Source of the DNA: Cyclobacteriaceae bacterium
GTDB lineage: Bacteria > Bacteroidota > Bacteroidia > Cytophagales > Cyclobacteriaceae
Length of the DNA stretch: 64,000 nucleotides
Assembly: GCA_016787605.1 (NCBI GenBank)
Contig: JAEUUE010000140.1
Coordinates: forward strand, 1 to 64,000
Direction of reading: 5' to 3'
The position numbers and the translations under genes are program-made. Below the pieces are notes generated by a model. It saw only the letters and a list, made by a program, of their open reading frames with translations. It was not told where the DNA came from and ran no database searches. How positions within the stretch are numbered: position 1 is the first letter of the stretch; each line of letters opens with the position of its first letter. Positions 7,800 to 16,615 of the stretch are shown piece after piece.

Positions 7800-7950
7800 C
7801 CGCCTTTTTGGCCTTGAATTCTTCCTTGATCTTCTCGATATCCACGCTCTTGGCCACCGGCTTGAAGCCCTGGAGCTTGAGAGTCTGACGACGGCGGGCA
7901 GCGATGGCTTTGTCTTTGCGGTTCTTGCGCTTCAAACGGGTAACTGACAT
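7789..7950 (-). CDS. Small basic protein, 53 residues
   Basis: ORF of 53 residues on the minus strand beginning MSVTRLKRKNRKDKAIAARR and ending with a Lys/Ala-rich tail. About 40 percent of residues are basic. Short proteins opening MSVTRLKRK recur in Bacteroidota as conserved hypotheticals (from memory); ribosome or nucleic-acid binding is an inference from composition. Support for a real gene: an exact TAnnTTTG promoter element lies 21 bases upstream of the ATG. It ends tail-to-tail with the YfcE-like gene with an 11-base overlap and is divergent from hisS. Confidence 0.68.
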   Translation of the reverse strand: MSVTRLKRKNRKDKAIAARRRQTLKLQGFKPVAKSVDIEKIKEEFKAKKAAKK

Positions 7951-7970
7951 GGTCTTCGATTTAAAGGGTG

Positions 7971-7978
7971 CAAAACTA
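7971..7978 (-). promoter_or_regulatory. -7 promoter element for the 53-residue protein
   Basis: On the minus strand this reads TAGTTTTG, an exact TAnnTTTG, ending 21 bases before the ATG at 7950. No TTG is seen at the -33 distance. Confidence 0.55.
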
Positions 7979-8027
7979 ATCAGTTTCCCGGTTTTTCAGG
8001 CGGCCGGGGCCGGATTATTTGCCAGAA

Positions 8028-8052
8028 GCCACAAAAACAGGGATTCTGTGGC
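8028..8052. repeat. Inverted repeat between the 53-residue gene and hisS
   Basis: GCCACA (8028-8033) pairs with TGTGGC (8047-8052) around a 13-base centre. TGTGGCCC recurs at 8066-8073, just before the hisS start. It could be an operator or a leader hairpin for hisS, but six base pairs can arise by chance. Confidence 0.3.
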
Positions 8053-8078
8053 CCAGTGATTAACTTGTGGCCCTGATT

Positions 8079-9461
8079 ATGGATCGACCCACTCTCCCCA
8101 AAGGCACGCGCGACTTCGGACCGGCCGTCATGGCCAAACGCCAGTTTATCTTCCAGACCATCCGCTCGGTCTTTGAGCGGTATGGGTTCCTGCCCCTGGA
8201 AACCCCCGCCATGGAGAACCTTTCAACCCTGACCGGCAAATACGGAGAGGAAGGCGACCAGCTCCTGTTTAAAGTGCTCAACTCGGGCGACTTCCTGAAA
8301 GAGGCCGATGAGGCGCTGCTCTCCTCCCGCGACTCCCGCCGGCTGACTCCGGTCATCGCGGAAAAAGGACTTAAATACGACCTCACCGTTCCCTTTGCCC
8401 GGTACGTCGTCATGAACCGTCACGAGATCACCTTCCCGTTCAAGCGCTACCAGATCCAGCCGGTATGGCGCGCCGATCGGCCGCAGAAAGGACGCTATCG
8501 CGAATTCTACCAGTGCGACGCTGATGTAATCGGCACCGACTCCCTGGTGTGCGAAGCGGAAATCATCCTGATGATCCGGGATGTGTTTGCCAAACTGGGC
8601 ATCCTCACCTATTCCATCAAGATCAACCACCGCGGCGTCCTCGCTGGCCTGGCACGGCTTGCCGGCGCCTGGAACCAGGAAGGCGCGCTCTTCGTCGCCA
8701 TCGACAAGCTCGACAAAATCGGGGAAGATGGTGTAAAGACAGAACTGATCAACAGAGGCTTCTCCCCCGACGCCCTCACAGACCTGTTTTCTGTACTCCA
8801 CGCGAAAGGCACCAACCCCGAAAAGCTCGCACTCCTGCGCAACAAACTGGGAAACCACGAGGCCGCTTTGGCCAGCATCGCCGACCTGGAAAAGGTGTTC
8901 GACCTCGTCAACCTGCTGGGAGGAGATGACGCACCCGTTGAACTCGATATCTCTCTCGCCCGGGGACTCAGTTACTATACCGGCTGCATTTTTGAGGTGA
9001 AGATCCAGGGTGTCGGCGGCGGCAGCGTAAGTGGCGGCGGTCGCTACGACAACCTCACGGCAGTATTTGATGCCAAGGAAAAGAGTTCTGGAGTAGGATT
9101 CTCTTTTGGAGTTGACCGGCTGTTTGATGCCATGGAAGAACTCAACCTCTTTCCGGAGGAGACGCAGCGTTCTTCCCAGGTACTGGTCTGCCATCTCGAT
9201 GAAGACTGCCAACGGTATGGCCTGAAGGTGGTTCAGTCGCTGCGCAGCCAGGGTATCGCGGCGGAGATTTATCCTGACTCTTCTAAAATGAAGAAACAGC
9301 TCGAATATGCCGACAAGAAGAAGATTCCTTTTGCGGCGGTCATCGGCAGCGACGAGATGAAGTCGGGCGTCCTGGCCGTAAAGAACCTAAAGACCGGCGA
9401 ACAGCACCTGCAGACCCTGGAGCAGCTCATCGCACTCCTTAAGCCCGTTCACAAGCCGTGA
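8079..9461 (+). CDS. hisS: Histidyl-tRNA synthetase
   Basis: Class II synthetase charging tRNA-His, 460 residues. Class II motif 2 is at QPVWRADRPQKGRYREFYQ, the histidine-specific motifs include GLSYYTGCIFE and GGGRYDNL, and motif 3 is SFGVDRL. The C-terminal anticodon-binding domain runs from about residue 365. The ATG at 8079 gives MDRPTLPKGTRDFGP, the usual start for this family; an upstream in-frame GTG at 8067 is possible. Its stop overlaps the GTG of hutH (GTGA), so synthetase and histidine lyase appear translationally coupled. No clear promoter element was found upstream. Confidence 0.95.
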   Translation: MDRPTLPKGTRDFGPAVMAKRQFIFQTIRSVFERYGFLPLETPAMENLSTLTGKYGEEGDQLLFKVLNSGDFLKEADEALLSSRDSRRLTPVIAEKGLKYDLTVPFARYVVMNRHEITFPFKRYQIQPVWRADRPQKGRYREFYQCDADVIGTDSLVCEAEIILMIRDVFAKLGILTYSIKINHRGVLAGLARLAGAWNQEGALFVAIDKLDKIGEDGVKTELINRGFSPDALTDLFSVLHAKGTNPEKLALLRNKLGNHEAALASIADLEKVFDLVNLLGGDDAPVELDISLARGLSYYTGCIFEVKIQGVGGGSVSGGGRYDNLTAVFDAKEKSSGVGFSFGVDRLFDAMEELNLFPEETQRSSQVLVCHLDEDCQRYGLKVVQSLRSQGIAAEIYPDSSKMKKQLEYADKKKIPFAAVIGSDEMKSGVLAVKNLKTGEQHLQTLEQLIALLKPVHKP

Positions 9462-10948
9462 AGAATCACCTCATCACGTCCGAAACCCTCGGTCTCGCTG
9501 AATTGCAGGCCGTCCTCGACGAAGGCACCCGTCTGTCGCTGGGCGACGAGGCAAAACGGAAGATAGAGCGTTGCCGGGCGTACCTCGATGAGAAAATTGC
9601 CACCGATCCTAAACCCGTTTACGGAATCAACACCGGCTTTGGTTCCCTGTACAACAAACACATCCCGGCCCACGATCTCGAAACGCTCCAAAACAACCTG
9701 GTCAAGTCCCACGCGGTCGGCATGGGGCCGGCCATTCCCGACGAGATTGTGCGGCTGATGTTGTTCTTGAAAGTGCAGTCACTGGCGTATGGTAACTCCG
9801 GCGTGCAACTGGAGACCGTTCAGCGTCTCGTCGATTTTTACAACCACCAGGTTTATCCTAAAGTGTACGAGATGGGTTCGCTCGGGGCATCCGGCGACCT
9901 GGCTCCGCTCGCCCACCTGTCGCTGCCCCTCATCGGCCTGGGTGAAGTACGGTGGGAAGGAAATGAATTCTCTTCCGCCGAGATCCTAACTCGATTTGGC
10001 TGGAAGCCGATTCACCTGAAAGCAAAAGAAGGACTGGCCCTCCTCAATGGAACGCAGTTCATGGCGGCTTTTGGCACCTGGTGCGTTCTCCACGCACAAC
10101 GGATAATGAAGTTGGCAAACGCTGTCGGCGCATTGTCGCTCGATGTGTTTGACGGCCGCATCGAAGCGTTTGATCCCGACGTCCACGCCATCCGGCCCCA
10201 GCCGGGCCAGGCGCGCGTGGCGGAATCCGTACGCCGGTGGCTGTCCGGCAGTCAATTGATTGCCCAGCCGAAGAAGCACGTCCAGGACCCCTACTCCTTC
10301 CGCTGCATACCCCAGGTGCATGGAGCGAGTCACGATGCGCTGGAATTCTGCACGCGGACTATCCTTGCCGAAGTGAACGGGGTCACCGACAACCCCAATG
10401 TTTTTCCGGAGCGCGACGCTATCATCTCCGCCGGCAATTTCCACGGCCAGCCCCTGGCCCTTGCCCTGGATTTCCTCTCCATCGCGCTGGCTGAACTGGG
10501 AAGCATTTCTGAGCGGCGCACCTACCAGCTCATCAGTGGATCTCGCGATCTGCCCAATTACCTGGTGGCCAATCCCGGTATCAATTCCGGCCTGATGATG
10601 CCTCAATACACGGCTGCCTCGCTGGTGAGCCAGAACAAACAGCTCTGCACGCCCGCTTCGGTCGATTCGATCGTCTCGTCGAACGGCCAGGAAGACCATG
10701 TGAGCATGGGCGCCAATGCAGCGCTCAAAGCGCACCGCGTGGTCAGAAATGTGTACGGCATCCTGGCGATCGAACTCATTACAGCAGCCCAGGGACTTCA
10801 ATTCCGCCGACCCTTGCGAAGTTCCGAACCACTTGAACGGCTGGTGGATACTTTTCAGCAGGAGGTCGCGTTTATGGAAACGGACCGGCTGCTGCATGGC
10901 GACCTCACGAAAGCCGAAAATTTCTGCATGACGGTAGATCTGAATTGA
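9458..10948 (+). CDS. hutH: Histidine ammonia-lyase
   Basis: Removes ammonia from L-histidine to give urocanate, the first step of histidine breakdown. The 496-residue length fits the family. The self-forming MIO cofactor triad Ala144-Ser145-Gly146 is in GSLGASGDLAPL, and the substrate-binding KSHAVGMG region is present. Related phenylalanine and tyrosine lyases share the fold; the overall sequence and the Ser-His pair favour histidine, but tyrosine activity is not excluded. The start is GTG at 9458, overlapping the hisS stop by four bases. hutU, hutI and hutG are not in the window. Its last base is the first base of the next ATG. Confidence 0.92.
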   Translation: MKNHLITSETLGLAELQAVLDEGTRLSLGDEAKRKIERCRAYLDEKIATDPKPVYGINTGFGSLYNKHIPAHDLETLQNNLVKSHAVGMGPAIPDEIVRLMLFLKVQSLAYGNSGVQLETVQRLVDFYNHQVYPKVYEMGSLGASGDLAPLAHLSLPLIGLGEVRWEGNEFSSAEILTRFGWKPIHLKAKEGLALLNGTQFMAAFGTWCVLHAQRIMKLANAVGALSLDVFDGRIEAFDPDVHAIRPQPGQARVAESVRRWLSGSQLIAQPKKHVQDPYSFRCIPQVHGASHDALEFCTRTILAEVNGVTDNPNVFPERDAIISAGNFHGQPLALALDFLSIALAELGSISERRTYQLISGSRDLPNYLVANPGINSGLMMPQYTAASLVSQNKQLCTPASVDSIVSSNGQEDHVSMGANAALKAHRVVRNVYGILAIELITAAQGLQFRRPLRSSEPLERLVDTFQQEVAFMETDRLLHGDLTKAENFCMTVDLN

Positions 10949-12870
10949 TGACAGGCCTTGGCACATACCGGCGTTCCGCGAAACCCATTCTTTGGATGCT
11001 CCTGGTGGGCCTGTCCACGCTGAGTGCGCTGGCCCAACCCTACACCAGCCGTCTTGGACGATTCCAGGTGGACCAGAAGAAGGGATGCGCCCCGCTCACC
11101 GTCACGATCACCAACCTGCTGGCGGGTGAATGTACGGCGGGAAAGCCCTGCACCATGACGTTTGGCGACAATACCCCTTCTCAGCAACTGCAGTTCACGC
11201 ATGTGTACACGACGCCCGGCACGTACACGTTGTCGATTCTTTACGGTAGCATCGGTTCGGACGACATCGTGATCACGGTTGACCAGAACGTTCAGCCTAA
11301 CTTTGAGATCTATTCCTGCTCGGGGAATCGGGCCGCCATCAAGGTGACGGACAACAACTATGACCAGTATGTCATTGACTTTACCAACGACGGCACACCA
11401 GAATTCATTCTTCCCTTCTCCAACAACATCCTGACCCCTTCGTTTACCTATGTTCCCGCAGGCACCTATACCCCCTCCGTACGGGGGCGTGACCTGCAGT
11501 CGGCCGACAACTGTGCCGCCAAGGTCCAATCGATCACCACGCTGGCGACCCTGCCTACGCCCAGCCTTAACAAGATCACGTCCGTGGACGCCACGAAGAT
11601 CGACCTGGAGTTCACCACGGCCACCAACATTTTGTATCGCCTCGAGGTCGCCATCAACAACGCCACTACCTTCCAGCTCTTCCGCACCCTGTATGCCACC
11701 ACCACGTTGACGATCAGCGACCTGAAACTGGATGAAAATTATTATTGCTTCCGTCTCGGCGCTTTCGATCCGTGCACCAATACGTCAACGTACTCGAATA
11801 TCATGTGCACCAACAAACTGGTCGTGACGGCACAGAGCGACCAGGTGACGGTGACCTCCAACCTGGCGTTGACGGGCATTGTGAACTACACCATTGAGCG
11901 GGTCAGCCCCACGGCGACCCCGGTAACGGTCATCACCGCCAGCAACCCGTTTGTGGACACTGACGTTGAGTGCAGGACCGACTACTGCTACCGGGTGACG
12001 ACGAACTACGGCAGCGGCCGCACCAGCATCTCGCTCGAAAAATGTGTCACGGCGTTTTCCAATGCAGTGCCCACCGCCATTGATGATGTTTCAGCGACGG
12101 TCGGTCCCGGCGGCGCAAGCCTCGAGTGGGTGCAGGATCCCTTGTTTATTCCTGCCCCCGGCTACAATGTGCAGCGGTCTTCTGGCGGAGGCAGCTACGC
12201 CTTCTACACCACCGTCGCCGTCTCACCCTTTACCGACAATGTGTACACCACCCAGGGGCAATATTGCTACAAGATTGACTACGTTGATAAGTGCGGAATC
12301 CTGAGCGCTCCCGGCGGCGACGTGTGCCCGGTTCAACTCAACGGCACCCTGGACCTGAGCAACGCCATCAGCCTCACCTGGTCCGACTACCTGGGATGGA
12401 AGAATGGAGTTAAACACTACGTGCTGGAGAAATACAATTTGCAGGGTGTGCTCATTCAATCCACCACGCAGACGGGAACCACGTTTCTCGACAATGCCCC
12501 GGACCCCGACAATCAATATGTCCGCTATGTCGTACGTGCCGTGCCCAACGATCCCGCACTACCGGAGGGTCTTTCCAACGAGAAAGTGTTCATCCGCAGT
12601 TCGAACCTTTATTACCCCACCGCCTTCACACCGAACAAAGACAACCTCAATGACGGGTTCATCGTGCAAGGTCAGTACCTCGTGAAGATCAGGCTTTCGG
12701 TGTTTGACCGGTGGGGTGTGTTGCTCTTCTCCACGGAGAAGAATGAGCCCTGGGACGGCAGCAGCAACGGCAAGCCCATGCCTCCCTCTACGTATATCTG
12801 GAAGGCCGATATCACTGACAAGGCCGGCCAGAATTATTCCCGGGAAGGCACCGTGGCTCTTATCCGCTGA
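10948..12870 (+). CDS. Secreted PKD/Fn3-like protein with CHU_C (T9SS type B) sorting domain
   Basis: A 640-residue exported protein. A Sec signal peptide ends near LSALAQ (about residue 30). A PKD-like domain follows (about 35-110; CAPLTVTITN ... FTHVYTTPGTYTLSI), then several fibronectin-III-like beta repeats with paired cysteines. The final 85 residues form the gliding-motility-associated C-terminal domain: YYPTAFTPNKDNLNDGF, then VFDRWGVLLF and WDGSSNGKPMPPSTYIW. Such domains direct type IX secretion and surface attachment or release. The start ATG at 10948 overlaps the hutH stop by one base. Role unknown: adhesion or matrix is plausible. It fits with porX at 29-30 kb. Confidence 0.9.
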   Translation: MTGLGTYRRSAKPILWMLLVGLSTLSALAQPYTSRLGRFQVDQKKGCAPLTVTITNLLAGECTAGKPCTMTFGDNTPSQQLQFTHVYTTPGTYTLSILYGSIGSDDIVITVDQNVQPNFEIYSCSGNRAAIKVTDNNYDQYVIDFTNDGTPEFILPFSNNILTPSFTYVPAGTYTPSVRGRDLQSADNCAAKVQSITTLATLPTPSLNKITSVDATKIDLEFTTATNILYRLEVAINNATTFQLFRTLYATTTLTISDLKLDENYYCFRLGAFDPCTNTSTYSNIMCTNKLVVTAQSDQVTVTSNLALTGIVNYTIERVSPTATPVTVITASNPFVDTDVECRTDYCYRVTTNYGSGRTSISLEKCVTAFSNAVPTAIDDVSATVGPGGASLEWVQDPLFIPAPGYNVQRSSGGGSYAFYTTVAVSPFTDNVYTTQGQYCYKIDYVDKCGILSAPGGDVCPVQLNGTLDLSNAISLTWSDYLGWKNGVKHYVLEKYNLQGVLIQSTTQTGTTFLDNAPDPDNQYVRYVVRAVPNDPALPEGLSNEKVFIRSSNLYYPTAFTPNKDNLNDGFIVQGQYLVKIRLSVFDRWGVLLFSTEKNEPWDGSSNGKPMPPSTYIWKADITDKAGQNYSREGTVALIR

Positions 12871-12889
12871 TTAATTTCCCCCGGTCGAT

Positions 12890-12897
12890 TACCTTTG
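12890..12897 (+). promoter_or_regulatory. -7 promoter element for ybaB
   Basis: TACCTTTG is an exact TAnnTTTG, 30 bases before the ybaB ATG. The -33 half is not evident. Confidence 0.5.
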
Positions 12898-12926
12898 CCG
12901 GACGTTAGCTAGAAAACCGCTCCGCC

Positions 12927-13262
12927 ATGCTGGACATGATGAAAATGATGGGTAAGTTGAAGGAAATGCAGGCCAAACTGCGTGAAGCCCAGGACAATCT
13001 CCAGCGGATTGTGGTCACCGGCGAATCCGGGGCCGGCATGGTGAAAGCAACTGTCAACGGCAAGAAGAAGCTCCTGGCCATCGAGGTTGATCCGTCGCTG
13101 CTCAACAACAATGACAAAGTGCTGATCCAGGATCTCGTGGTCGCCGCCGTCAACAAGGCTATGGACGAGGCCGATGTACGGGCCCGTGAAGAACTGCGCA
13201 AGAGCACCGAAGGAATGCTTCCCAATCTCCCGGGATTCGACATTAGCCAAATGATGGGATGA
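12927..13262 (+). CDS. ybaB: YbaB/EbfC nucleoid-associated protein
   Basis: A 111-residue homodimeric DNA-binding protein of the YbaB/EbfC family. The N-terminal amphipathic helix MMKMMGKLKEMQAKL is characteristic, followed by a short beta sheet (VVTGESGAGMVKATVNGKK) and a C-terminal helix rich in charged residues. YbaB is often linked with dnaX and recR, but neither is here. The stop overlaps the ATG of the glycosyltransferase (ATGA), so the two are translationally coupled. Confidence 0.93.
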   Translation: MLDMMKMMGKLKEMQAKLREAQDNLQRIVVTGESGAGMVKATVNGKKKLLAIEVDPSLLNNNDKVLIQDLVVAAVNKAMDEADVRAREELRKSTEGMLPNLPGFDISQMMG

Positions 13263-14275
13263 GCGCCTCCACCGCCGTCGTTATTCTCAACTATAACGGA
13301 AGAGCGCTGCTGGAAAAATTTCTACCCTCCGTGGTAGCTTTCAGCAGCCCTGCCCGTGTCATCGTGGCCGACAACGCCTCGACCGACGATTCCTTGCCCT
13401 GGCTGGAAAAAAATTATCCCCAGGTCGAGCGGATTGCCATGGACCAGAATCGCGGGTTCTGCGGTGGCTACAATACGGCGCTGAAGATGGTGAAGGCGGA
13501 TCGCTACGTGCTGCTAAACTCCGACGTGGAAGTAACGCCCGGCTGGCTCGTTCCGCTGGAGGAAGTGCTGGACCAATATCCCGATGTGGCCGCGGTACAA
13601 CCCAAAGTGCTTGCCGAAAGGCAGCGTGACCACTTCGAATATGCCGGGGCCGCCGGCGGCCTGCTGGATACCCTGGGGTATCCTTTCTGCCGGGGCCGCA
13701 TCTTTTACCATACTGAGAAAGATGAGGGGCAATATGACGATGAGCGCGCCATCTTCTGGTCGTCGGGGGCCTGCATGATGATCCGCAGCGCCTGGTTTCA
13801 CCGGCTTGGTGGCCTGGATGAGGATTTCTTCGCTCACATGGAAGAGATTGATTTATGCTGGCGGCTGCAACGCGCCGGGCAGAAGGTTTACTATACCCAC
13901 CGAAGCCAGGTATTTCATGTTGGCGGTGCCACGCTGCAGGCTTCCAATCCGCGAAAGACCTACTACAACTTCCGCAACGGCCTCAGTTTGATTTACAGCA
14001 ACCTCCCGGCCGGGGAGCTGGTCTTCAAGTTTCCGATCCGGCTTGCCCTGGATTGGGTGGCTTCGTTCAAGTTCATGCTGGCGGGCACCGTTCGCGACGG
14101 ACTGGCCGTGCTCCGCGCGCATGCCCATTTCTTCCGGAATTTCAAACGCGAAGTGAACCGTCGGAGACGTTCCGCCGAACTGGGCTATACGCGGCCGGCT
14201 ACCCAATATTCCGGTTGGGTGGTCTGGGATTTCTTTATCCTGGGGAAGCGAAAGGCCGCTGACGTGGTGGACTAG
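13259..14275 (+). CDS. Glycosyltransferase family 2
   Basis: A 338-residue inverting glycosyltransferase of the GT-A fold, likely acting on cell-surface polysaccharide or lipid-linked sugars. Nucleotide-sugar binding is indicated by VVILNYNGRALL at the N-terminus, DNASTDDS near residue 40, and the metal-binding NSDVEV near 87. The acceptor-side helix has EEIDLCWRLQRAG, typical of rhamnosyl or N-acetylglucosaminyl transferases of the WcaA/RfbN type. The C-terminal 90 residues carry an amphipathic helix that may touch the membrane. The donor sugar cannot be told. Coupled to ybaB by ATGA; converges on the PspC gene with a four-base overlap. Confidence 0.9.
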   Translation: MSASTAVVILNYNGRALLEKFLPSVVAFSSPARVIVADNASTDDSLPWLEKNYPQVERIAMDQNRGFCGGYNTALKMVKADRYVLLNSDVEVTPGWLVPLEEVLDQYPDVAAVQPKVLAERQRDHFEYAGAAGGLLDTLGYPFCRGRIFYHTEKDEGQYDDERAIFWSSGACMMIRSAWFHRLGGLDEDFFAHMEEIDLCWRLQRAGQKVYYTHRSQVFHVGGATLQASNPRKTYYNFRNGLSLIYSNLPAGELVFKFPIRLALDWVASFKFMLAGTVRDGLAVLRAHAHFFRNFKREVNRRRRSAELGYTRPATQYSGWVVWDFFILGKRKAADVVD

Positions 14276-14490
14276 AAGTCCCAGATGGTATTGCTGCTGC
14301 GGCGGAGGTGCTTGCGCATGTTCATGACAAAGGCAAGCGCCAGGTAGACGATAATGGGCGATCCGAGCGTCAAAAAGGAGGCATAAATGAAGAACAATCG
14401 GATGCTTGCTGAAGCAATCCCGAGCTTTTCACCCAGCGCGGTGCAGACTCCGAAAGCATGATCCTCAAAAAACTGAATGATTCGTTTCAT
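14272..14490 (-). CDS. PspC-domain membrane protein
   Basis: A 72-residue protein with a PspC domain: FEDHAFGVCTALGEKLGI, then ASIRLFFIYASFLTLGSPIIVYLALAFVM, a pair of membrane segments. In E. coli PspC takes part in the envelope stress response; in Bacteroidota stand-alone PspC proteins are common and not well characterised. The ATG at 14490 (MKRIIQFF) is the best start; an in-frame codon five residues upstream is less likely. No pspA or pspB neighbour. Confidence 0.85.
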   Translation of the reverse strand: MKRIIQFFEDHAFGVCTALGEKLGIASASIRLFFIYASFLTLGSPIIVYLALAFVMNMRKHLRRSSNTIWDF

Positions 14491-14633
14491 GGCAGGCGGC
14501 AACACTTATTCCATCCCAACCCCGCAAAAACCAGCCCATTAAGGGCGATTTCATCGATAGCGGAGATTGAGCGCAAATATACACCGTTTGACGGCGCGAA
14601 GGGCCGGCCGGTCGTTTATTTTTAAGGTATAAA

Positions 14634-14664
14634 TTGCATAAAAACCCCTATAAACGTAGCTTTG
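14634..14664 (+). promoter_or_regulatory. Complete Bacteroidota promoter for the OmpA/TPR lipoprotein
   Basis: -33 TTG (14634-14636), a 20-base spacer, and exact -7 TAGCTTTG (14657-14664), 34 bases before the ATG at 14698. The region is AT-rich compared with its surroundings. Likely a strong promoter, in keeping with an abundant envelope protein. Confidence 0.65.
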
Positions 14665-14697
14665 TCGCTCATTTTGAAACCTTCTAATAAACCATCC

Positions 14698-16467
14698 ATG
14701 AGAAAAGCAGTTTATTCGTTCATCATCGTCAGCATGCTTGGCGTATCCGGCTGTACGCTTCCGCAAATGATCAAGCTGGCGAAGCAGCAGAACCTTCAGG
14801 TTGCCCCCAACCCTCTGGAAGTGCACAAGGACACGGTGGCCTACGAAATGTCCGCCACGCTCCCGGTGAAAATGCTGAAGAAAGGAACCACCTACACCCT
14901 CAACAGCTTTTACAAGTATGGTGACAAGGAGCTGGCGCTCCCGGGCATCGTCTTCAAAGGCGACGACTTTGCCAATGCCGCCACCGAGCAGCCCAAGATG
15001 TCGAAGACCTTCAGCTTCCCGTATTCCCCCGAGTACCGCACGGGTACCGTCCAGGTGGAAGGCGTAGCTGCCAAAGGCACCAGCTCGAAGGTGACTCCTC
15101 GCATGGACGTCGCTACCGGTGTTATCACCACTTCCAAACTGGTGAAGAATTCCTATTACGCCGCCTATGCCGACCACGGCTACAACAACAAGGAAGAGAT
15201 CATCCCGGTGATCATTCCGGATTTCATTTTCGAGCAGAGCAAATCTGTGCTGCGCAAGTCGGAAACCACCAGCGCGAAAGGAAAGCAGCTGGACGCCTTC
15301 ATCGCTTCCAAGAACGTAACCCGTACGGTAACCATCACCGGTACCCACTCCCCGGAAGGTCGCGAGCGCATCAACAGCAAGCTGTCTGAAGAGCGCGCTA
15401 AAGCCATCGAGAAGTACTACCGCGCCCAGATGAAGAAGTACGACTACAAGGGCATGGCCGACTCCATCAAGTTCATCCTCAAGCCGGTGGTGGACGATTG
15501 GAATGCGTTCAAGGCTGCCCTGGCCGCGTACGAAGGAATTTCTTCCGATGAAAAATCGGCCTACCTCAATATCATCAATGGCGGCGGAGATTTCCCCAGC
15601 CAGCAGAAGCAACTGGAAAAACTGAAGACCTACAAGAAGGTATTCAAGGATCTCTACCCGAGCCTGCGTACCGCCAAGACGGAAATCCTGACCATCAAGC
15701 AGAAGAAGACCGATGCCGAGATCTCGGTGCTCGCCAAGCAAATCGCCCAGGGCGGATCACTGGATGCCCTCAGCTTCGAAGAACTGATGTACGGCGCCAC
15801 GCTGACTCCTTCCCTGGATGAGAAGATCGCCATCTATACGGCCGCAACCAAGAAAGGCACGTACTGGAATGCACACAACAACCTGGGTGCCGCTTACCTG
15901 CAGCAGGCCATCCAGAACCCGGCTAACGCCACTGACCTGGTTCAGAAAGCCTCTGCACAGATCGAACTGGCCGCCCGCATCCGCGAGACTCCGGAAGTCA
16001 ACGCCAACATGGCCACGGTCGCGCTGATGAACAAGAATCCCTACAAGGCGGCTAACTACGCCAACAAGGCCCTCAACGGCGCCAGCAATGATGTAGCCCG
16101 CGGTGTGAATGGTGTGAAAGGCGCTGCAGAAATCTACACGGCCAAGTATGACGCCGCTGTGCGCTCTACGTCTTCTTCCCTCACCACCGATGTGAACCTG
16201 TTCAACAAGGGTTTGGCCCAGTTGCTGACGAAAGACTACGCCAGCGCGGAGAACTCCTTCAACGAGGCCATCAAGAACAACGCCAACATGGCTGCTGCCT
16301 ACTACGGCGCTGCCATTGCCGCCGCCCGCTCCGGTAACGCCGACAAGGTGGTAAGCAACCTGACCAACGCGGTTCGTATCGACGCGTCCCTGAAGGAAAT
16401 GGCGCTCACCGACCTCGAATTCAGCAAATTCAACACTTCGGAAGCTTTCCGGAATGCGCTGAAGTAA
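14698..16467 (+). CDS. Lipoprotein with internal OmpA-like domain and C-terminal TPR repeats
   Basis: A 589-residue envelope lipoprotein; the signal peptide has lipobox VSGC with Cys19. After an N-terminal beta-rich region (about 25-160), an OmpA-like peptidoglycan-binding domain lies in the middle (about 170-250): IIPDFIFEQSKSVLR, then VTITGTHSPEGRERINSKLS, then EERAKAIEKYY. A charged helical linker follows, and from about residue 370 to the end come TPR-like helical hairpins (EELMYGATLTP, AHNNLGAAYLQQA, AAAYYGAAIAAARSG). The likely role is a scaffold linking outer membrane and cell wall. OmpA/TPR lipoproteins such as PorW/PorE support type IX secretion, but I cannot assign this one. It has a strong promoter and a strong terminator, so it is monocistronic. 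Confidence 0.85.
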   Translation: MRKAVYSFIIVSMLGVSGCTLPQMIKLAKQQNLQVAPNPLEVHKDTVAYEMSATLPVKMLKKGTTYTLNSFYKYGDKELALPGIVFKGDDFANAATEQPKMSKTFSFPYSPEYRTGTVQVEGVAAKGTSSKVTPRMDVATGVITTSKLVKNSYYAAYADHGYNNKEEIIPVIIPDFIFEQSKSVLRKSETTSAKGKQLDAFIASKNVTRTVTITGTHSPEGRERINSKLSEERAKAIEKYYRAQMKKYDYKGMADSIKFILKPVVDDWNAFKAALAAYEGISSDEKSAYLNIINGGGDFPSQQKQLEKLKTYKKVFKDLYPSLRTAKTEILTIKQKKTDAEISVLAKQIAQGGSLDALSFEELMYGATLTPSLDEKIAIYTAATKKGTYWNAHNNLGAAYLQQAIQNPANATDLVQKASAQIELAARIRETPEVNANMATVALMNKNPYKAANYANKALNGASNDVARGVNGVKGAAEIYTAKYDAAVRSTSSSLTTDVNLFNKGLAQLLTKDYASAENSFNEAIKNNANMAAAYYGAAIAAARSGNADKVVSNLTNAVRIDASLKEMALTDLEFSKFNTSEAFRNALK

Positions 16468-16480
16468 CAGGACCTCAGCT

Positions 16481-16523
16481 AAACAAAAAACCCTGCCCGC
16501 ACACCGGGCGGGGTTTTTTGTTT
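16481..16523 (+). terminator. Strong rho-independent terminator
   Basis: A stem of A-rich plus CCCTGCCCG against CGGGCGGGG plus T-rich arms, with a five-base loop, follows the lipoprotein stop by 13 bases. The A and T flanks make it potentially active in both directions. Confidence 0.88.
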
Positions 16524-16615
16524 TACTTCAGGCTCGGAATCCAAAAATCCTTCAAAATCCGCCCCGTGCATCCGCATAATACGCGGCTGACGTGTTATTT
16601 TTACCGCCCTAAGAA

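Noticed and set aside
14551-15741. Antisense open frame of 396 codons over the OmpA/TPR lipoprotein
   Set aside because: Same reason: the plus-strand reading has a lipobox, an OmpA-like domain, a promoter and a terminator.
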